A stretch of DNA of 64,000 bases from Bursaphelenchus xylophilus (GCA_904066235.2 CAJFCV020000002.1:2666001-2730000), one strand, 5' to 3'. Shown: positions 32,101 to 43,133, numbered from the stretch's first letter. The notes: generated from the sequence alone by a model not told the origin. Made by a program: numbers and translations.

Positions 32101-35086
32101 ATGTATCCGGCTCTTCTACACCTATTTTGAAAAAAAATTATATTTTTATATACCGTTCGGGCCGCAATCAAAGTACCGTAACTCCAAAACCACCCCTTTT
32201 ATTTTTCTAAATTTTTGATATGTTGTTACATACATGTCAACGTATTTTTGAAAGGTTTCAAAAGTTGAGACAAGTAGAATGCCGAAGAGTTACATTACAC
32301 ATGGTATCTGGGTCATTTTCGAAGTAGGCGAAGACTATATCCTACAAAAAAAGTGTCAATTACAAAAATGTTCCCCATGGTCGAAAACGTATTTTGGCGA
32401 TATATGCGGCTCTTCTACACCTATTTTGAAAAAAATGATATTTTTATATACCGTTCGGGCCGCAATCAAAGTACCGTAACTCCAAAACCACCCCTTTTAT
32501 TTTCGCGCATTTTTGATATGTTGTTACATCTATGTCAAAGTATTTTCGAGAGGTTTCAAAAGTTGAGACAAGTTCTCTGCAAAAAAGTTACATTCAATAT
32601 GGTACCTTGGTATTTTTTAAAGTAGTCGAAGGCTACATCCTACGGCGAAAGTGTCAATTATGAAAATGTTCCCCATGGTCGAAAACGTAAAATAGCGGGG
32701 TTTTGTGCTTTTACTCCTTGGGGTTTTTACACACGGACCCAATCTTTCAGAAAATTGTACCTACCGTAACCCCCGTATACGGTAATTTTCAAAACTAAAA
32801 ATTCACGCTGACGTTCAGCTATCATAGTACAACAACTATGCAAAATATCAAAAGATTCTGAGTTGGTCGTTTTTTCGAAATGTCCGGCCCTTGTTATGAG
32901 AAGCTTCAATCTGTAACAAAACTCTCTTTTAAATGTCTTATTGTTTTAGTGCTGCACGGCCATCTCCTTTCTACTGGTACCCTTCTTCCACCGCTGCATT
33001 CAAATTTTACTTTTCGCTTCGGAGCGCGTCACCCGGCGATTCTACGTAAATTGGATCTGCGTCGTTTTCAGCATGCTGAATCAGATTTTCGCAATCAGCT
33101 CGACAGCTTGTATGGTGATGCTGGCGCTGGTGCAGCATTTGGCAGCGCGCTGGGTGCGGACGTATGAGGAGAAATCAATGTCGATTGGAGTTTGTTTGAT
33201 CGCTTTCACGGTGGGTTAACAAGGTTTCTAATGAAGGTCTATGGTTTTTTATTGGATTTTTACTGCGTAGGAGGAGGGAGAAGTCTATTGATGGCAAGAC
33301 TAGTGAGCTTTCGGAGTCTGCAAGCTGCGGGTGACATTTTATACGATGATAATTTTTATCAGTCTGTCGGGGAAGTAATGGGATTCATCAAAAACCGCAA
33401 TTTATTTCACGTCAGCGACTCTTAGCGCAGCGAAATTGTGTCGCATTGTTTTCCCGACAGGCTGGCAGTAAGGTTTTGTCAGGTTTTTCAGACTGCGGGT
33501 GACATTTTTTACGACGCATAATTTTTATTATCAGTCTGTCGGAAAAATAATGAGCACTTTGTCGCATCGATAATCGCATCGCCGACGAGAAAATTACTTT
33601 TGTTGCGCAAAATCAAACTTATTTTCACTTCAGCATCATCGCAATGAGATTGCACTCATTATTTTCCCGACAGACAGATAGTAAGTTTTTTGGGGTTTTG
33701 CAGACTGCCAGTGACATTTTATACGGTGCACGCTCTTTACACACGATCTTACATGATTCGTCTGTAACTTTTAGTTAATTTACGCCGTTACAATTTCCAT
33801 TATCGTCAACTATTACTACCTCCGCGGCTACGACTTTGAGAATTCACGCGACAATTGTGATCCCATAGCCTACAACTGGCAGCTCGCCGGGCTATTCTTT
33901 CTTGGAAGTATGGTGATTTGCATGGGCGCGTCTATGGTGAGTCGCCTTTAATAATATTTAGTCCATCAGTGTTTAGTGGCTCATGCAAATCCGCAAATAC
34001 AACACTCGCCAACGACGAGCCGAGTTCGTCACCCTAAGCGCACGTTATCAGCAAATCGACAACGAGAACTCGGCGGTGTCGATCACCGCAACTGTCGTCG
34101 GCTACATGACATACAGCGCGCTGGGGCTTTTAGGGGCTGTGGCCAGGTACTTGATTGTGAAAAGGTTTGGTGAGCACAGCGCCTGGAACCAAGTGACTGT
34201 TGGCGTAAGTTTTATGGGGGAAGTGCGTAAAGAGCGACGCTCATATTTTGACAAAATTTGGGACAGAGCGTCCAATTTGGAGAGCGTCAGAGCCAATTTT
34301 TTGGCTGAAATGGAACGTCGGAAAAATAATGTGGATTCGTCGTGTCTTGGAGTCGCTTTATCATTTTCGCTTTGCGAGGGCTCACCTAGGGCGCTTTGGT
34401 GAGTGCGGCGAGACGGGACATTTTGCTGCGACAAATCCACATGGCGCTACGACTTTTCGGGTCAACTACAGTCGGGTCAGCGATACCTTGTAGTGCCTTT
34501 ATTTTTTATTGTGTGCATGGGGAAGGCTTAAGGAAGACATAGTTAATAGAAACCATTTGATTAACCATCTTTGTCCTAGGATATTTTATCACCTATTTTA
34601 AGGCGTGTTGCATGCATTACTTCAAGATAAAACTTGCGGAGATTCGTTCTTTGTTTTGGTCTTCTCAATGCGACAGTAACCCAGAATTAAGAATGAGGGC
34701 TAAAATGGTTAAAATTAGAGATAGTGGTGATACTGTAAGTCTCCGCCGAGCCTTCGGCGAACGCCCTGTCCTAAGCCATCGATTTTGTGTTGACCCGAAA
34801 AGTTATTTTTCCGACACATTGATATATTTCGACTTTAAAAGCAAATAGTAATCTGACCCATCTTCAGTACGGTTACACGCTTGTGGAGATATACGCCCTC
34901 TTCCACATGGCCTGTTTTATCCGATATAATCGAGGAATGCGAAGACTGGTGGATCGGGACTTGGATCGGTTGTTTGGAAGCAAAACTCCCAAATGGTGCT
35001 CGGTTGTGGACGTCTCCCATCCGAGCCTGAATCAGGTCGAAGAAACGGACGTGTATTTTCGAAGGTTGCAGGATTCCTGGAGATAA
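29163..35086 (+). CDS. Sre-like seven-transmembrane chemoreceptor with a Val in the helix-3 motif
   Basis: Five exons: 29163-29318, 32950-33210, 33775-33936, 33977-34204, 34868-35086, 1026 nt, 341 residues, phase-0 introns. Intron 1 is 3.6 kb and filled by a family C MITE, a family P MITE and a 2.35-kb foldback. Motifs: RIHVNFKLVL; LALVQHLAARWVRTYEEKSM, where Val113 replaces the Glu present in all six relatives here (GTG for GAG); LSARYQQIDNENSAVSI; C-terminal YFRRLQDSWR. Closest relative: the 26345 gene. The frame is otherwise intact, so either the receptor tolerates the change or it is early in decay. Role by family: chemosensory GPCR. Confidence 0.82.
29750..29932. repeat. Family C MITE
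   Basis: AAGTCGCCGGACTGAAATTG to GGTCCGGCGACTTTCCGGAG, core GACATGCACTGTGC and CACAGTGCACGTGC. An adjacent palindrome at 29570-29747 begins TAGTCGCGACATAAAGTCCT and ends AGGACTTTATGTCGCGACTA. Confidence 0.75.
30168..30425. mobile_element. Palindromic MITE, family P (near-complete)
   Basis: CAGTGGGGGACCTGATCCAG to CTGGATCAGGTCCCCCACTG, about 258 bp, TA on the right flank. Arms of about 110 bp pair closely. Confidence 0.9.
30537..32890. mobile_element. 2.35-kb foldback element with 295-bp tandem units, in intron 1 of the 29163 gene
   Basis: Ends GGCCCGGACATTTC and GAAATGTCCGGCCC, followed inward by about 150 bp of near-perfect inverted sequence (ACGACCAACTCAGAATC and its complement at about 32855). 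Inside, a unit of about 295 bp containing TAACTCCAAAACCACCCCTT occurs four times on the right (near 31588, 31880, 32176, 32476) and twice inverted on the left (near 30930, 31227), around a centre at about 31260-31570. No protein-coding potential is seen. Confidence 0.88.
31570..32700. repeat. Four tandem copies of a 295-bp unit
   Basis: Each unit has CCAAAACCACCCCTTTTATT, GATATGTTGTTACA, AGTTGAGACAAG and AAAATGTTCC, spaced 292-297 bp. Two further units lie inverted at 30700-31260. Confidence 0.88.
33357..33467. mobile_element. Palindromic MITE, family A, shortened
   Basis: TATCAGTCTGTCGGGGAAGT to TTGTTTTCCCGACAGGCTG in intron 2 of the 29163 gene, preceded by the CTGCAAGCTGCGGGTGACAT accompanying repeat. 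Confidence 0.8.
33529..33680. mobile_element. Palindromic MITE, family A
   Basis: TATCAGTCTGTCGGAAAAAT to TTATTTTCCCGACAGACAGA. It is flanked on both sides by copies of the GACATTTTATACGAC accompanying repeat. Confidence 0.88.
34318..34445. mobile_element. Palindromic MITE, family A, type B, degraded
   Basis: CGTCGGAAAAATAATGTGGA on the left and GCGACAAATCCACATGG on the right with the CATTTTCGCTTTGCGAG core; the right terminus is missing. Intron 4 of the 29163 gene. Confidence 0.6.
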
Positions 35087-35369
35087 TGTGAAATGTAACA
35101 TTTCTAACAATAAATAAATTGGTTTTATAAACCCGCACGTACGCCTGAGAAATCCTACATTTACAATGGTTGTAGTTTAATCAGTGTATAATTAAGAACT
35201 ACAGTTCCATACAGTAATTATAAAAACTATTATTCTACGTATTGCATGTGATGGTCCAGTAATTGCTTTGCCCTTTGCTTTCCCAGTACGCCATTTAAAC
35301 GTATAATAATATGTATATAATAGTACGACTATGATCTTCGTTTTATATTTTATTTTCAATTGAAAATGA
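35087..35369. other. 3' flank of the 29163 gene
   Basis: AATAAATAAA at about 35110 follows the stop codon by 20-30 bp and probably serves as the polyadenylation signal. Nothing else is recognised. Confidence 0.5.
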
Positions 35370-35522
35370 TATCAGTCTGTCGAGCAAATAATGAGCACAA
35401 TGCGCTGATCGCCTCGCTGAAGTGGAAAGCAATTTGATTTTGCCGCGACAGAATCCATTTTCTCAGCGGCGATGCGATTTTCGACGCGCCCAACTGCTCA
35501 TTATTTTCCCGACAGACTGATA
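35370..35522. mobile_element. Palindromic MITE, family A
   Basis: TATCAGTCTGTCGAGCAAAT to CATTATTTTCCCGACAGACT; arms well paired. Confidence 0.88.
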
Positions 35523-36113
35523 ATATAACCTTTTTAGGGTTTTTAGGCTGTTCATGGACAATGTATATAGATATAATTACTATGTTGTGGCTTACTTTTA
35601 GTTTTTTAGTTTTTTTGACACCGATCGATGACGTAAAAAAAATTCGAAAACACTCTGCCCTTTTCTACTCTGCATTAACTTATATGTAGAACTCAACTCC
35701 AGTATTGCATTCTATAGACTGTTGAGACAACTAAAATATTCTGCTCCTACTGCCCTTAGTATTGATAGAAATGCACAGTGGAAGCTAAGTCTACGCACTT
35801 TTGGAACAGCGTAAGACTGGTAACGAAGCATTTGTTTAGGTTTGTTGAGCCATTTGTAGCCGTGTCGCTTTTAGTTCTCAGAATGCAAACGTGCAATTAG
35901 GGCATCTATTTAGAGCGTACATCTCGTGAAATTTACGTTGACACAAGGATTGCCATAACCGGGCAATTAGTCTGCAGTTGCAAACGGCTGGATCTTGTGT
36001 CATCGTTTCCTTCACGATATTTTTCTCACACGTTAGAAGTGTAGAGCCATGAAAGACCGTGGATGAACCTGGCCTTCAATTTTGAGGACTATTTCCCAAT
36101 AAAGATTCGAAAT
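35523..36113. other. Intergenic, no gene seen
   Basis: AT-rich sequence without supported exons. AATAAAGATTC near 36099 could end a plus-strand transcript, but none was found. Confidence 0.35.
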
Positions 36114-36578
36114 TTATAGCTCACGCACGAAATTGCAGGCAAAGTACACTTCGCGACCATTAGTAAACGTAGTGGGGCCCTTCTTGACGCCGATTCCGGT
36201 GTCCTTGGTTCCTATAAGTATCAACGGGACAACTTCCGTCTTGAACTCACACCAAATATACCAACACCAAAGGTCTCCATTATTATATAATATTTCTTGA
36301 TGGCCAACAGTACAATAATAGAATGGGTAATCTCACAATCAGGATGTCGGGAAAATGTTGAGCGCAGTGTCATAGCGCCGATCGCTTTGCTGAAGTGAAA
36401 ATTGATTTAAATTTGCCGGGACACAGCGATTTTGGATGCGACAGGCCGCTCATTATTTTCCCGACATACTGATAGTACCCCAAATATTTCTCACGGTTGC
36501 CTCGTACTGCAACTCACACGTAGGTCCGATGACCGTTATTCTTCCTGACCAATCTCTTTCTTCTTTCTGATTCCCCAT
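36114..36578 (-). CDS. Possible small two-exon gene, unknown function
   Basis: Proposed exons on the minus strand: 36578-36518 and 36331-36114, 279 nt, 92 residues. Exon 1 starts MGNQKEERDWSGRITVIGPT and ends before a GTGAGT donor. Exon 2 follows a TTGTGAG acceptor and reads without stops through WCWYIWCEF, GTKDTGIGVKKGPTTF and ends YFACNFVREL then TAA. Coding-like features are the long stop-free run rich in Trp, Cys and Tyr. A family A MITE makes up most of the intron. No signal peptide is visible and no family is recognised; upstream exons may be missing or this may be a relic. Confidence 0.4.
36336..36474. mobile_element. Palindromic MITE, family A, within the small gene's intron
   Basis: CAGGATGTCGGGAAAATGTT to CATTATTTTCCCGACATACT. 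It fills nearly all of the proposed intron between 36331 and 36518. Confidence 0.8.
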
Positions 36579-36630
36579 TTTCCCTCTTCCTCTGTCGCCC
36601 TGTTGCTCTCAAAGCAGTGCCGCGAAGTTG

Positions 36631-36862
36631 TCGTGGCGGGACCAATTCCGGGTCCTGGGGCCAATGCGCTCTCTGAAAATTTGCTGAAAATCATAGGGCC
36701 CAGCTCGGAGAACTTTCACGGGCGCAGTTCGCGTCTTGGGCGTAGCTCACAAACAAGCTGAAACTTAGCTTCGGCGAGCTGCGAAAGCTTGTTTTCTGAG
36801 CTGCGCCCTACCATTTTCAGCTAACTTTCAGCAAACTTTCAGATAGCTCACTGGCCCTGGTG
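36631..36862. repeat. Foldback repeat (R5) with GAGCTGCGCCC motif
   Basis: Ends GGGCCAATGCGCTCTCTGAA (left) and TTTCAGATAGCTCACTGGCC (right) pair with few mismatches. The interior has CGGAGAACTTTCACGGGCGC and TTTTCTGAGCTGCGCCC. Confidence 0.75.
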
Positions 36863-37748
36863 TGCGACTGGCTCCACTGACATGACATTTTGCGAAGTCC
36901 TTTTTTGCCGGCGTATGGGAGTGTTCTTCTCTCGTTTTTTGGTTTATGAGCGGATCTTTCACCATACTTTTTAGGCGTCTTATGTTAGAGCTACACAGAA
37001 AATAAGTCAACATATTTGAAATCAGTGCCAGTGGCGTCTAAATTTGTTTATAAAACATGGACTGCCCTTGGGAAATTGTAACAATCCCGATCATTGCATT
37101 ACATAAAATGTACTTGTAATCTATCCAACTTCCTTTTTACTCGCGAGAACATTTGCATGTGGGTTCAAAAACAATGAGTTCATGTTACAATTACATATAT
37201 GTATATATAGAGTTTTGCTGCGGTTTCTCCTGCAAGCTCACATACGAATCTATTTGTGGACTTTGCAAAATACTTTTGAACCCTTTGCCGCGGATACTGT
37301 AACAAAAAAACTTTCACCTATTTGCAATGTTTTTTGCGACATGTGTGAGAGAAGAAAAGTTCACCGTGCACTGTGCAATTTCTCTTTTCTTGTTTTTGCA
37401 TCCTGCAAAGCATTCTCACATTTTTCGTACAGTACAAACGCCAAAAACGACTGAAGTGACTTTACGAACTGGGAGTATACATTACGTTATCAACTGTTAT
37501 ATACGACTTATCGTCACCTCAAACGATCTTCAGTCTTTGAGGCTGCCGGCGTGCTGACCACACAGACATCATCAACACGCCTTTATTATACCCCCATTCA
37601 AACCTCCGGCTCATATACAGGGTGTTCCAAGAATTATGGAAAAAACTATTCATTAATAACTTTGTGCTCGGTGGTCCAATTTTTTTGCAAAACCGTCCAA
37701 TTTTCTTTTCGAAAGTCACGTTCCTGGTATTCTTTTAGGTCATCACGG

Positions 37749-40700
37749 ATGGATGAAGCAAATTATCGCAAAATGGTAGAAATAAGTACTTACGTCACCA
37801 AAATTCATTGGGTTTTGTACTTGCTAACACTCATTTCGACAATCTATTTCTTCCATCGGCTGGCAAATACCTCAAGAATTCACAAGAATTTTCGACTGGT
37901 TTTGGTGAGTTTACAAGGCTCTCGGGCCGGGCCTTTCACTTTTGTGGTTTCAACTTTTATTACGTATAACTGATTTTGCCTTTAGTAGACGCAGCGTGCT
38001 CTATGTTATCAAAAAATGCTTGTAAATAAGTTGTTATGTACATTTTTTGTCCGGTAAGGCCTTGGTTATGTAGCTGATCAGTTACATCAACAATTTTTTA
38101 GTTATTAAAACGCACTTCGCGAGCTGTGGAAGGGGGGTCTGCCCTAGAAATTGACCCCCACTTTTTTTGTCTTAACTGATGACATATAGGATGCTAAAGA
38201 ACTTGGTGAATTTTTTTCGAAAAATTCGTCATCATGACCGAGATATGACGTATTTATTGAATTTCGTTTAATGTAGTATATTGTACTGATTTATCGCCGG
38301 AACATCTCAGAACTGTGTGATATATACGTTATTGGCCATGCTGAACAACTTTGTAATTGACCCAAAGTTTGTCAGTTTACTGTAACATACCGTAACGCCC
38401 ATGCTCAATCAAAAAATCTAGATTTTCTCGATTTTTTTCAATAATTTTCTCGGAATTTTTTTTCATTTTTGGAATCAGCATCAAATTCTGCATCGGATAG
38501 GCTATATGCGCATCTCCAGATAGGTGTACAAAAATGTTGTGGCGCAACCGGTAGTGGGTCGGACTACCATTCAAAAGGTCGCGGGTTCGAGTCCGGGTGG
38601 AAGCAAAAATGCTCAAACGCGATGGAAATTGTCCCAAAACAGTTGTAATGTATTGGAATGTGTTAAAAATAAATAATAATTTACATTTTTCCCTAAAAAA
38701 GGCAAAATTTTGGATTTTACGAAATTTTTGAAAATCATGATTTTTGTGGGCCCAAATCTGCCGAAGAAATAAAAATTTTTTGTTAGCGATTTTTTTGTTT
38801 AGAAACAACATTGGGCATATAGAAAGACTATTCCTCTGAGGATTTCGCTCAATTTTGCCCAAGACACCAAAAAATTCTCGTATTTTGTCATTTGACAAAA
38901 AATTGAAATCATGATTTTCAGACGTTCTTACGCGGAAACGTTTCCAATTTTTCTAGAGCAGTTTTTTGCGCTGCGTTTAAATTGTTTTCTAACAGCCGCG
39001 AAAATTTTCCACAAAAAATTTTACATTATAAAATTTGTTGATATTCACATATTTCATGATGTTACAGTGTTCAATCTTGTAAAATTTGCTAAAAATTCGA
39101 CTCCCCATAGTGAAAAACATGTGTATCCACGTTTGAATGACGTTACTTCGGTTTACTGGGTTCTGATTGGGCTCTCCGATTAAAACGAAAAGGTGCAGCT
39201 TTTTGGTGTTTTGGGCAAAATTGAGCGAAATCCTCTGAGGAATAGTCTTTCTATATGCCCAATGTTGTTTCTAAACAAAAAAATCGCTAACAAAAAATTT
39301 TTATTTCTTCGGCAGATTTGGGCCCACAAAAATCATGATTTTCAAAAATTTCGTAAAATCCAAAATTTTGCCTTTTTTAGGGAAAAATGTAAATTATTAT
39401 TTATTTTTAACACATTCCAATACATTACAACTGTTTTGGGACAATTTCCATCGCGTTTGAGCATTTATGCTTCCACCCGGACTCGAACCCGGGACCTTTT
39501 GAATGGTGGTCCGACCCACTACCGGTTGCGCCACGACATTTTTGTACACCTATCTGGAGACGCGGATATAGCCTATCCGATGCAGAATTTGATGCTGATT
39601 CCAAAAATGAAAAAAAATTCCGAGAAAATTATTGAAAACAATCGAGAAAATCGAGATTTTTTGATTGACATGGGCGTTACGGTATGTTACAGTAAACTGA
39701 CAAACTTTGGGTCAATTACAAAGTTGTTCAGCATGGCCAATAACGTATATATACACAGTTCTGAGATGTTCCGGCGATAAATCAGTACAATATACTACAT
39801 TAAACGAAATTCAATAAATACGTCATATCTCGGTCATGATGACGAATTTTTCGAAAAAAATTCACCAAGTTCTTTAGCATCCTATATGTCATCAGTTAAG
39901 ACAAAAAAAAGTGGGGGTCAATTTCTAGGGCAGACCCCCACTTGAGCCTGCTTCAGCAACTCGCGAAGTGCGTTTTAAAATTTGAGTTTTGTAAAAAATT
40001 TGCTATCTTCGACGCGCTGACATTGCTAAGATTTTGCCTGCAAAGCCACGAAAAGATGAAGACAAGTTCCGAAAATTTTAACAATTTTTTGCGGCACTGT
40101 CACGATTCCGTGAAGAATTCCCAGAAATTAGCATAAACCGACGAATATTTTGATATAAATGTAATGGACCGATCGCTTTTCGGTCACTCGTTTGGGTAAA
40201 ATAAACCAATTATTGTGATTTATTGGAAGTTCCTATTGACACAGTCCGGTGGTGTCTATACAAAGTGGAATCAATTGCAGCGAGTCTATTGCCAGGGTCG
40301 CCGCTTTCCAGCTAGAATTTTCTAGTTGTGTCGGTTATTAGGGGGAGACAATTATTAGTTTCGCAGGCAAACTAGGGGCCTCACAATCCTCGACTTATAG
40401 CTAAGTCTTGACAGCATGAAAGAAGGTGTCATTAGGCTCAATCTTAAGATTCCACTGTTTCTCAATTTTTCAGTCCTGTGCCGCCGGCTCTTTTGTGGTG
40501 ATGAACGGCTCCCGGATTGCTGTTCACCTAATGATCGAGTGGACTGCGGACATCAGACCTCGATACCTTCTGAACGTGACATGCGTGGCGTTGGCGACCA
40601 TTCACATGATTGCGCTGATGTTAACCGCGTTGTGTATGAATATGTTGGCCGTGGAGCAGCATTTGGCGACCATTTGGGTGAATGATTACGAGGAGAAGTC

Positions 40701-41794
40701 GATAAAAGTTGGCGTTATTTTAATGATGATTGTGGTAAGTGATCATGAATCACTCACGACTTCATTTGTTTGACGTTTTTTACCCTGCAGGTGGTTCAGT
40801 GCGTGCCATTCGGAGTGTTTATTAACTGGTGGTACCTCAGTGATGACTATGACTTGAATAACTCGGTTGAGAGTTGTATCCCGGTGGACCATCATTGGGA
40901 ATTGGCTCTGATGGGCTTTGCGTTGTGCTTTATCACTTGTAGTTTGTGTTCGGCGGTAAGTAGAGGTTCCTGAATGTCTATCAGTCTGTCGGGAAAATAG
41001 TGAGCACATTGTCGCTGAGCCAATCGCGTCACGGCAAATTCAACTTGCGAAAAGCAAGTTGAATTTGCCGCGACACACTTCATTTTCTCGGCGGCGATGC
41101 GATTTTCGACGTTCGCAGGAGGCATTGCCATTTTTTTCTGATTTTTTTTCAGTGGCTAATCCTCCTGCACCGCTACAATCGGCGGAAGATGCTGAATCGG
41201 CTGAGTCTGGAGAGCCTGAGCGCGCGCTATCAACAAACCGCAAATGTGGATTCGAATCAGTCAATTGTGCCTTCGCTAATTGGGTATATGATACTGAGCT
41301 TGATTGGTCTCCTGTTGTCGTTTTTGCGAGGGAAGTTTGCCAGGGAATATGGCGAATATAACCCGTACGGGAAAATCACCACGGATGTGAGTTAAATCAT
41401 CTTCTATCAGTCTGTCGGGAAAATAATGAGCACAGTGCCGCTGTGCCAATCGCGTCGCTGAAGTGAAAAAAATTGATTTTTCCGCAACACAATTAATTTT
41501 CTCGACGGCGATGCAATTTTCGACGCGGCAGAGTGCTCATTATTTTCCAGACAGACTTATATTTGCCACTGGTTTCAGATGGGCTACTGTTCCGTTGACA
41601 TGTACGCCCTTTATCACATGTTTTGTTTCATGTTCTACAACGAGGCCATGCGCCATGTTGTCCGTCGAGATTTGCGCACCATTTTTTGCTGTCTTCATTC
41701 CGTCGACCCTTGCGAATTCGTCGCCAAAACCGCACCTGGTCAAGAAGGCGACACCTACTTCAACAATCTGCTGTCTTCGTGGAATACGGCGTAG
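37749..41794 (+). CDS. Sre-like seven-transmembrane chemoreceptor
   Basis: Five exons: 37749-37904, 40474-40734, 40791-40955, 41153-41386, 41579-41794, 1032 nt, 343 residues, phase-0 introns. Motifs: RIHKNFRLVL; NMLAVEQHLATIWVNDYEEK; a Cys loop CIPVDHHWELALMGF; LSARYQQTANVDSNQSI; C-terminal TYFNNLLSSW. It groups with the 14044 and 21427 genes. A TTCTTTTAG acceptor-like site 10 bp before the ATG suggests spliced-leader addition. Intron 1 (2.6 kb) holds a 1.87-kb palindrome with tRNA-like arms; introns 3 and 4 consist largely of single family A MITEs. Role by family: chemosensory GPCR. Confidence 0.86.
38537..38604 (+). other. tRNA-like sequence, left arm
   Basis: TGGCGCAACCGGTAGTGG fits an A box and GGTTCGAGTCC is a consensus B box. 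The would-be anticodon stem GGACT/GGTCG is imperfect. tRNA-derived rather than a working tRNA. Confidence 0.55.
39473..39542 (-). other. tRNA-like sequence, right arm
   Basis: Inverse of the left-arm unit. Here the stem bases are GGACC and GGTCC, fully complementary around an 11-base loop, so this arm looks closer to the ancestral tRNA-like sequence than the left one. Confidence 0.55.
40979..41114. mobile_element. Palindromic MITE, family A, right end truncated
   Basis: TATCAGTCTGTCGGGAAAAT opens the element; the core reaches GGCGATGCGATTTTCGACG and then stops short of the terminus. It forms most of intron 3 of the 37749 gene. Confidence 0.8.
41405..41561. mobile_element. Palindromic MITE, family A, filling intron 4
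   Basis: TATCAGTCTGTCGGGAAAAT to TTATTTTCCAGACAGACTTA. Only 18 bp on either side separate it from the donor and acceptor of intron 4 of the 37749 gene. Confidence 0.9.
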
Positions 41795-41837
41795 AAAAGG
41801 CGAATAATATGCCGCAACGCCTTTTGAAGGGTATGTA

Positions 41838-41963
41838 CTAGCCCATTATCGCTTTGCGATGGCTTGCCACAGCTGAAACTTTGGTGCGCAACTGCACTCT
41901 TTTTTCAACGAGGCACGACATTTCGTTGCGACAAGTCCAGAATATTTTCCCAACAGATCTATA
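41838..41963. repeat. Family A MITE, type B, degraded
   Basis: Retains CCCATTATCGCTTTGCGATG, the AACTTTGGTGCGCAACTGCA core and a right end TATTTTCCCAACAGATCTAT; the left terminus is lost. Confidence 0.6.
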
Positions 41964-42450
41964 GTATACTTTGTTAAATATGCAGCAATAATTGGACGGC
42001 GAGGGGCGTGAGGAACACAGGTGAAACTGGAAGGTGTTTTAGGTTTGGAAATAATCTGTAAAGTAATGTTTGAATTGAATATGCACATATTACCTGTGGA
42101 AAACAGGTTAGAGATAAGTTCAAGGGGGAGGTGCTCGAATTGCGACACTCAGATTTGTATGAAACTGGGGACAAATTTAAGCCAAATTTTTAAGGCACAC
42201 TCTAACTTGCGCTCTGCAGAGACGACCTATCTTGCCGCCAAAAGTTTGGAAAAGTTTAGCGCATTAATTTTGCAGCAAGTATTTACAACGCCATTGTTTT
42301 TATTGGTCTGGGAGGCGGGCTGGAAAACAAAATTGAGCTGTCGTATCTAGGCAAAATGTACATGTGCAAGAAAACTTTGTTTTTTGTATTAAGTAGGCAG
42401 GCCAAGGGTCTTGACATTTTCTCGTGCCTTCACGCGAAGGACTTGCAACG

Positions 42451-42592
42451 AGTATCGAATTATCGGGAAAATAATGTGGAGCAAAATGTTCGGTCGCGTA
42501 TCAAATTTCCAGCCGCGGTTAGCCGTGGCAAAGCGATGATGGGGGATTGCAGGGCGCGACAAATGCACGTTATTTTCCCGACAGACTGATAT
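42451..42592. mobile_element. Palindromic MITE, family A, type B
   Basis: TATCGGGAAAATAATGTGGA to CGTTATTTTCCCGACAGACT, with the core AAATTTCCAGCCGCGG in the inverse orientation to the 4.8-kb copy. Confidence 0.8.
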
Positions 42593-42698
42593 AACTCACG
42601 GTGCTGACCTGAGCTTTATCAGTCTGAAATATCCAGCCGTCTCAATCTACCTTTCAATTACCATTTTTTCACAGTGTTTGTCGCGGATAGCCATTTTG

Positions 42699-43125
42699 GG
42701 CGTTGCGACACTTGCGGGCAACCATTTTGCGGGCAAAACTTGGGGGGTCACATTTGCGGGCAGCTGAGACACTTGCGGGCCGGCTGGGACACTTGCGGGC
42801 AACCGACACTTGCGGGCAGACGGCACCTGAGGGTAACAGGGTGGAGGTGGAAATATTACTGCGATATTTTGGAAATTTGCCGACATTTGCGGGCAAGCGG
42901 CACTTGCGGGCAGCCGACATTTGCGGGCAACAGGAAAAAACAATCACACAGACTGTATAGCAACTTTTGGAACTGTTGCCCGCAAATGTCGGCTGCCCGC
43001 AAATCTTCCAGGCTGCCCGCAACTGTCGACCCTGCCCGCAAATGTGCCAGGCTGCCCGCAAATGCCGGTGCTGGCCGCAAACGTCGGCTGCCCGCAAAGT
43101 GGCTGCCCGCAAGTGTGCGCCCGCC
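42699..43125. mobile_element. GC-motif-array foldback element (TTGCGGGCA family), second copy
   Basis: Perfect 8-bp target duplication CCATTTTG (42691-42698 and 43126-43133). Termini GGCGTTGCGACACTTGCGGG and CCCGCAAGTGTGCGCCCGCC match the 24.4-kb copy, as does the centre ACAATCACACAGACTGTATA. It is 427 bp instead of 732 bp, having fewer motif units per arm. Confidence 0.9.
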
Positions 43126-43133
43126 CCATTTTG

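Larger units (their letters stand above)
38105..39978. mobile_element. 1.87-kb foldback element with a tRNA-like sequence in each arm
   Basis: Ends TTAAAACGCACTTCGCGAG and CTCGCGAAGTGCGTTTTAA. TTAA at both extremes may be part of the ends or a target duplication. Arms of about 750 bp (38130-38890 and 39200-39950) are almost exact inverses, around a 300-bp unpaired centre. Each arm has one tRNA-like unit. Long open frames in each arm (about 170-195 codons) are the same sequence read from both arms and show no protein motif. Confidence 0.9.

Noticed and set aside
38377..39780. Two long open frames (173 and 195 codons) with nearly identical proteins
   Set aside because: They are the two arms of the inverted repeat read on opposite strands, run through tRNA-like and low-complexity DNA, and show no domain or splice context.
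41387..41578. MITE copies that almost exactly fill introns (also 40956-41152 and 36332-36517), suggesting intron creation by transposon insertion
   Set aside because: Introns 3 and 4 of the 37749 gene are at positions shared with paralogues whose introns lack the MITE, so these introns are older than the insertions; the MITE only replaced or enlarged intron sequence.
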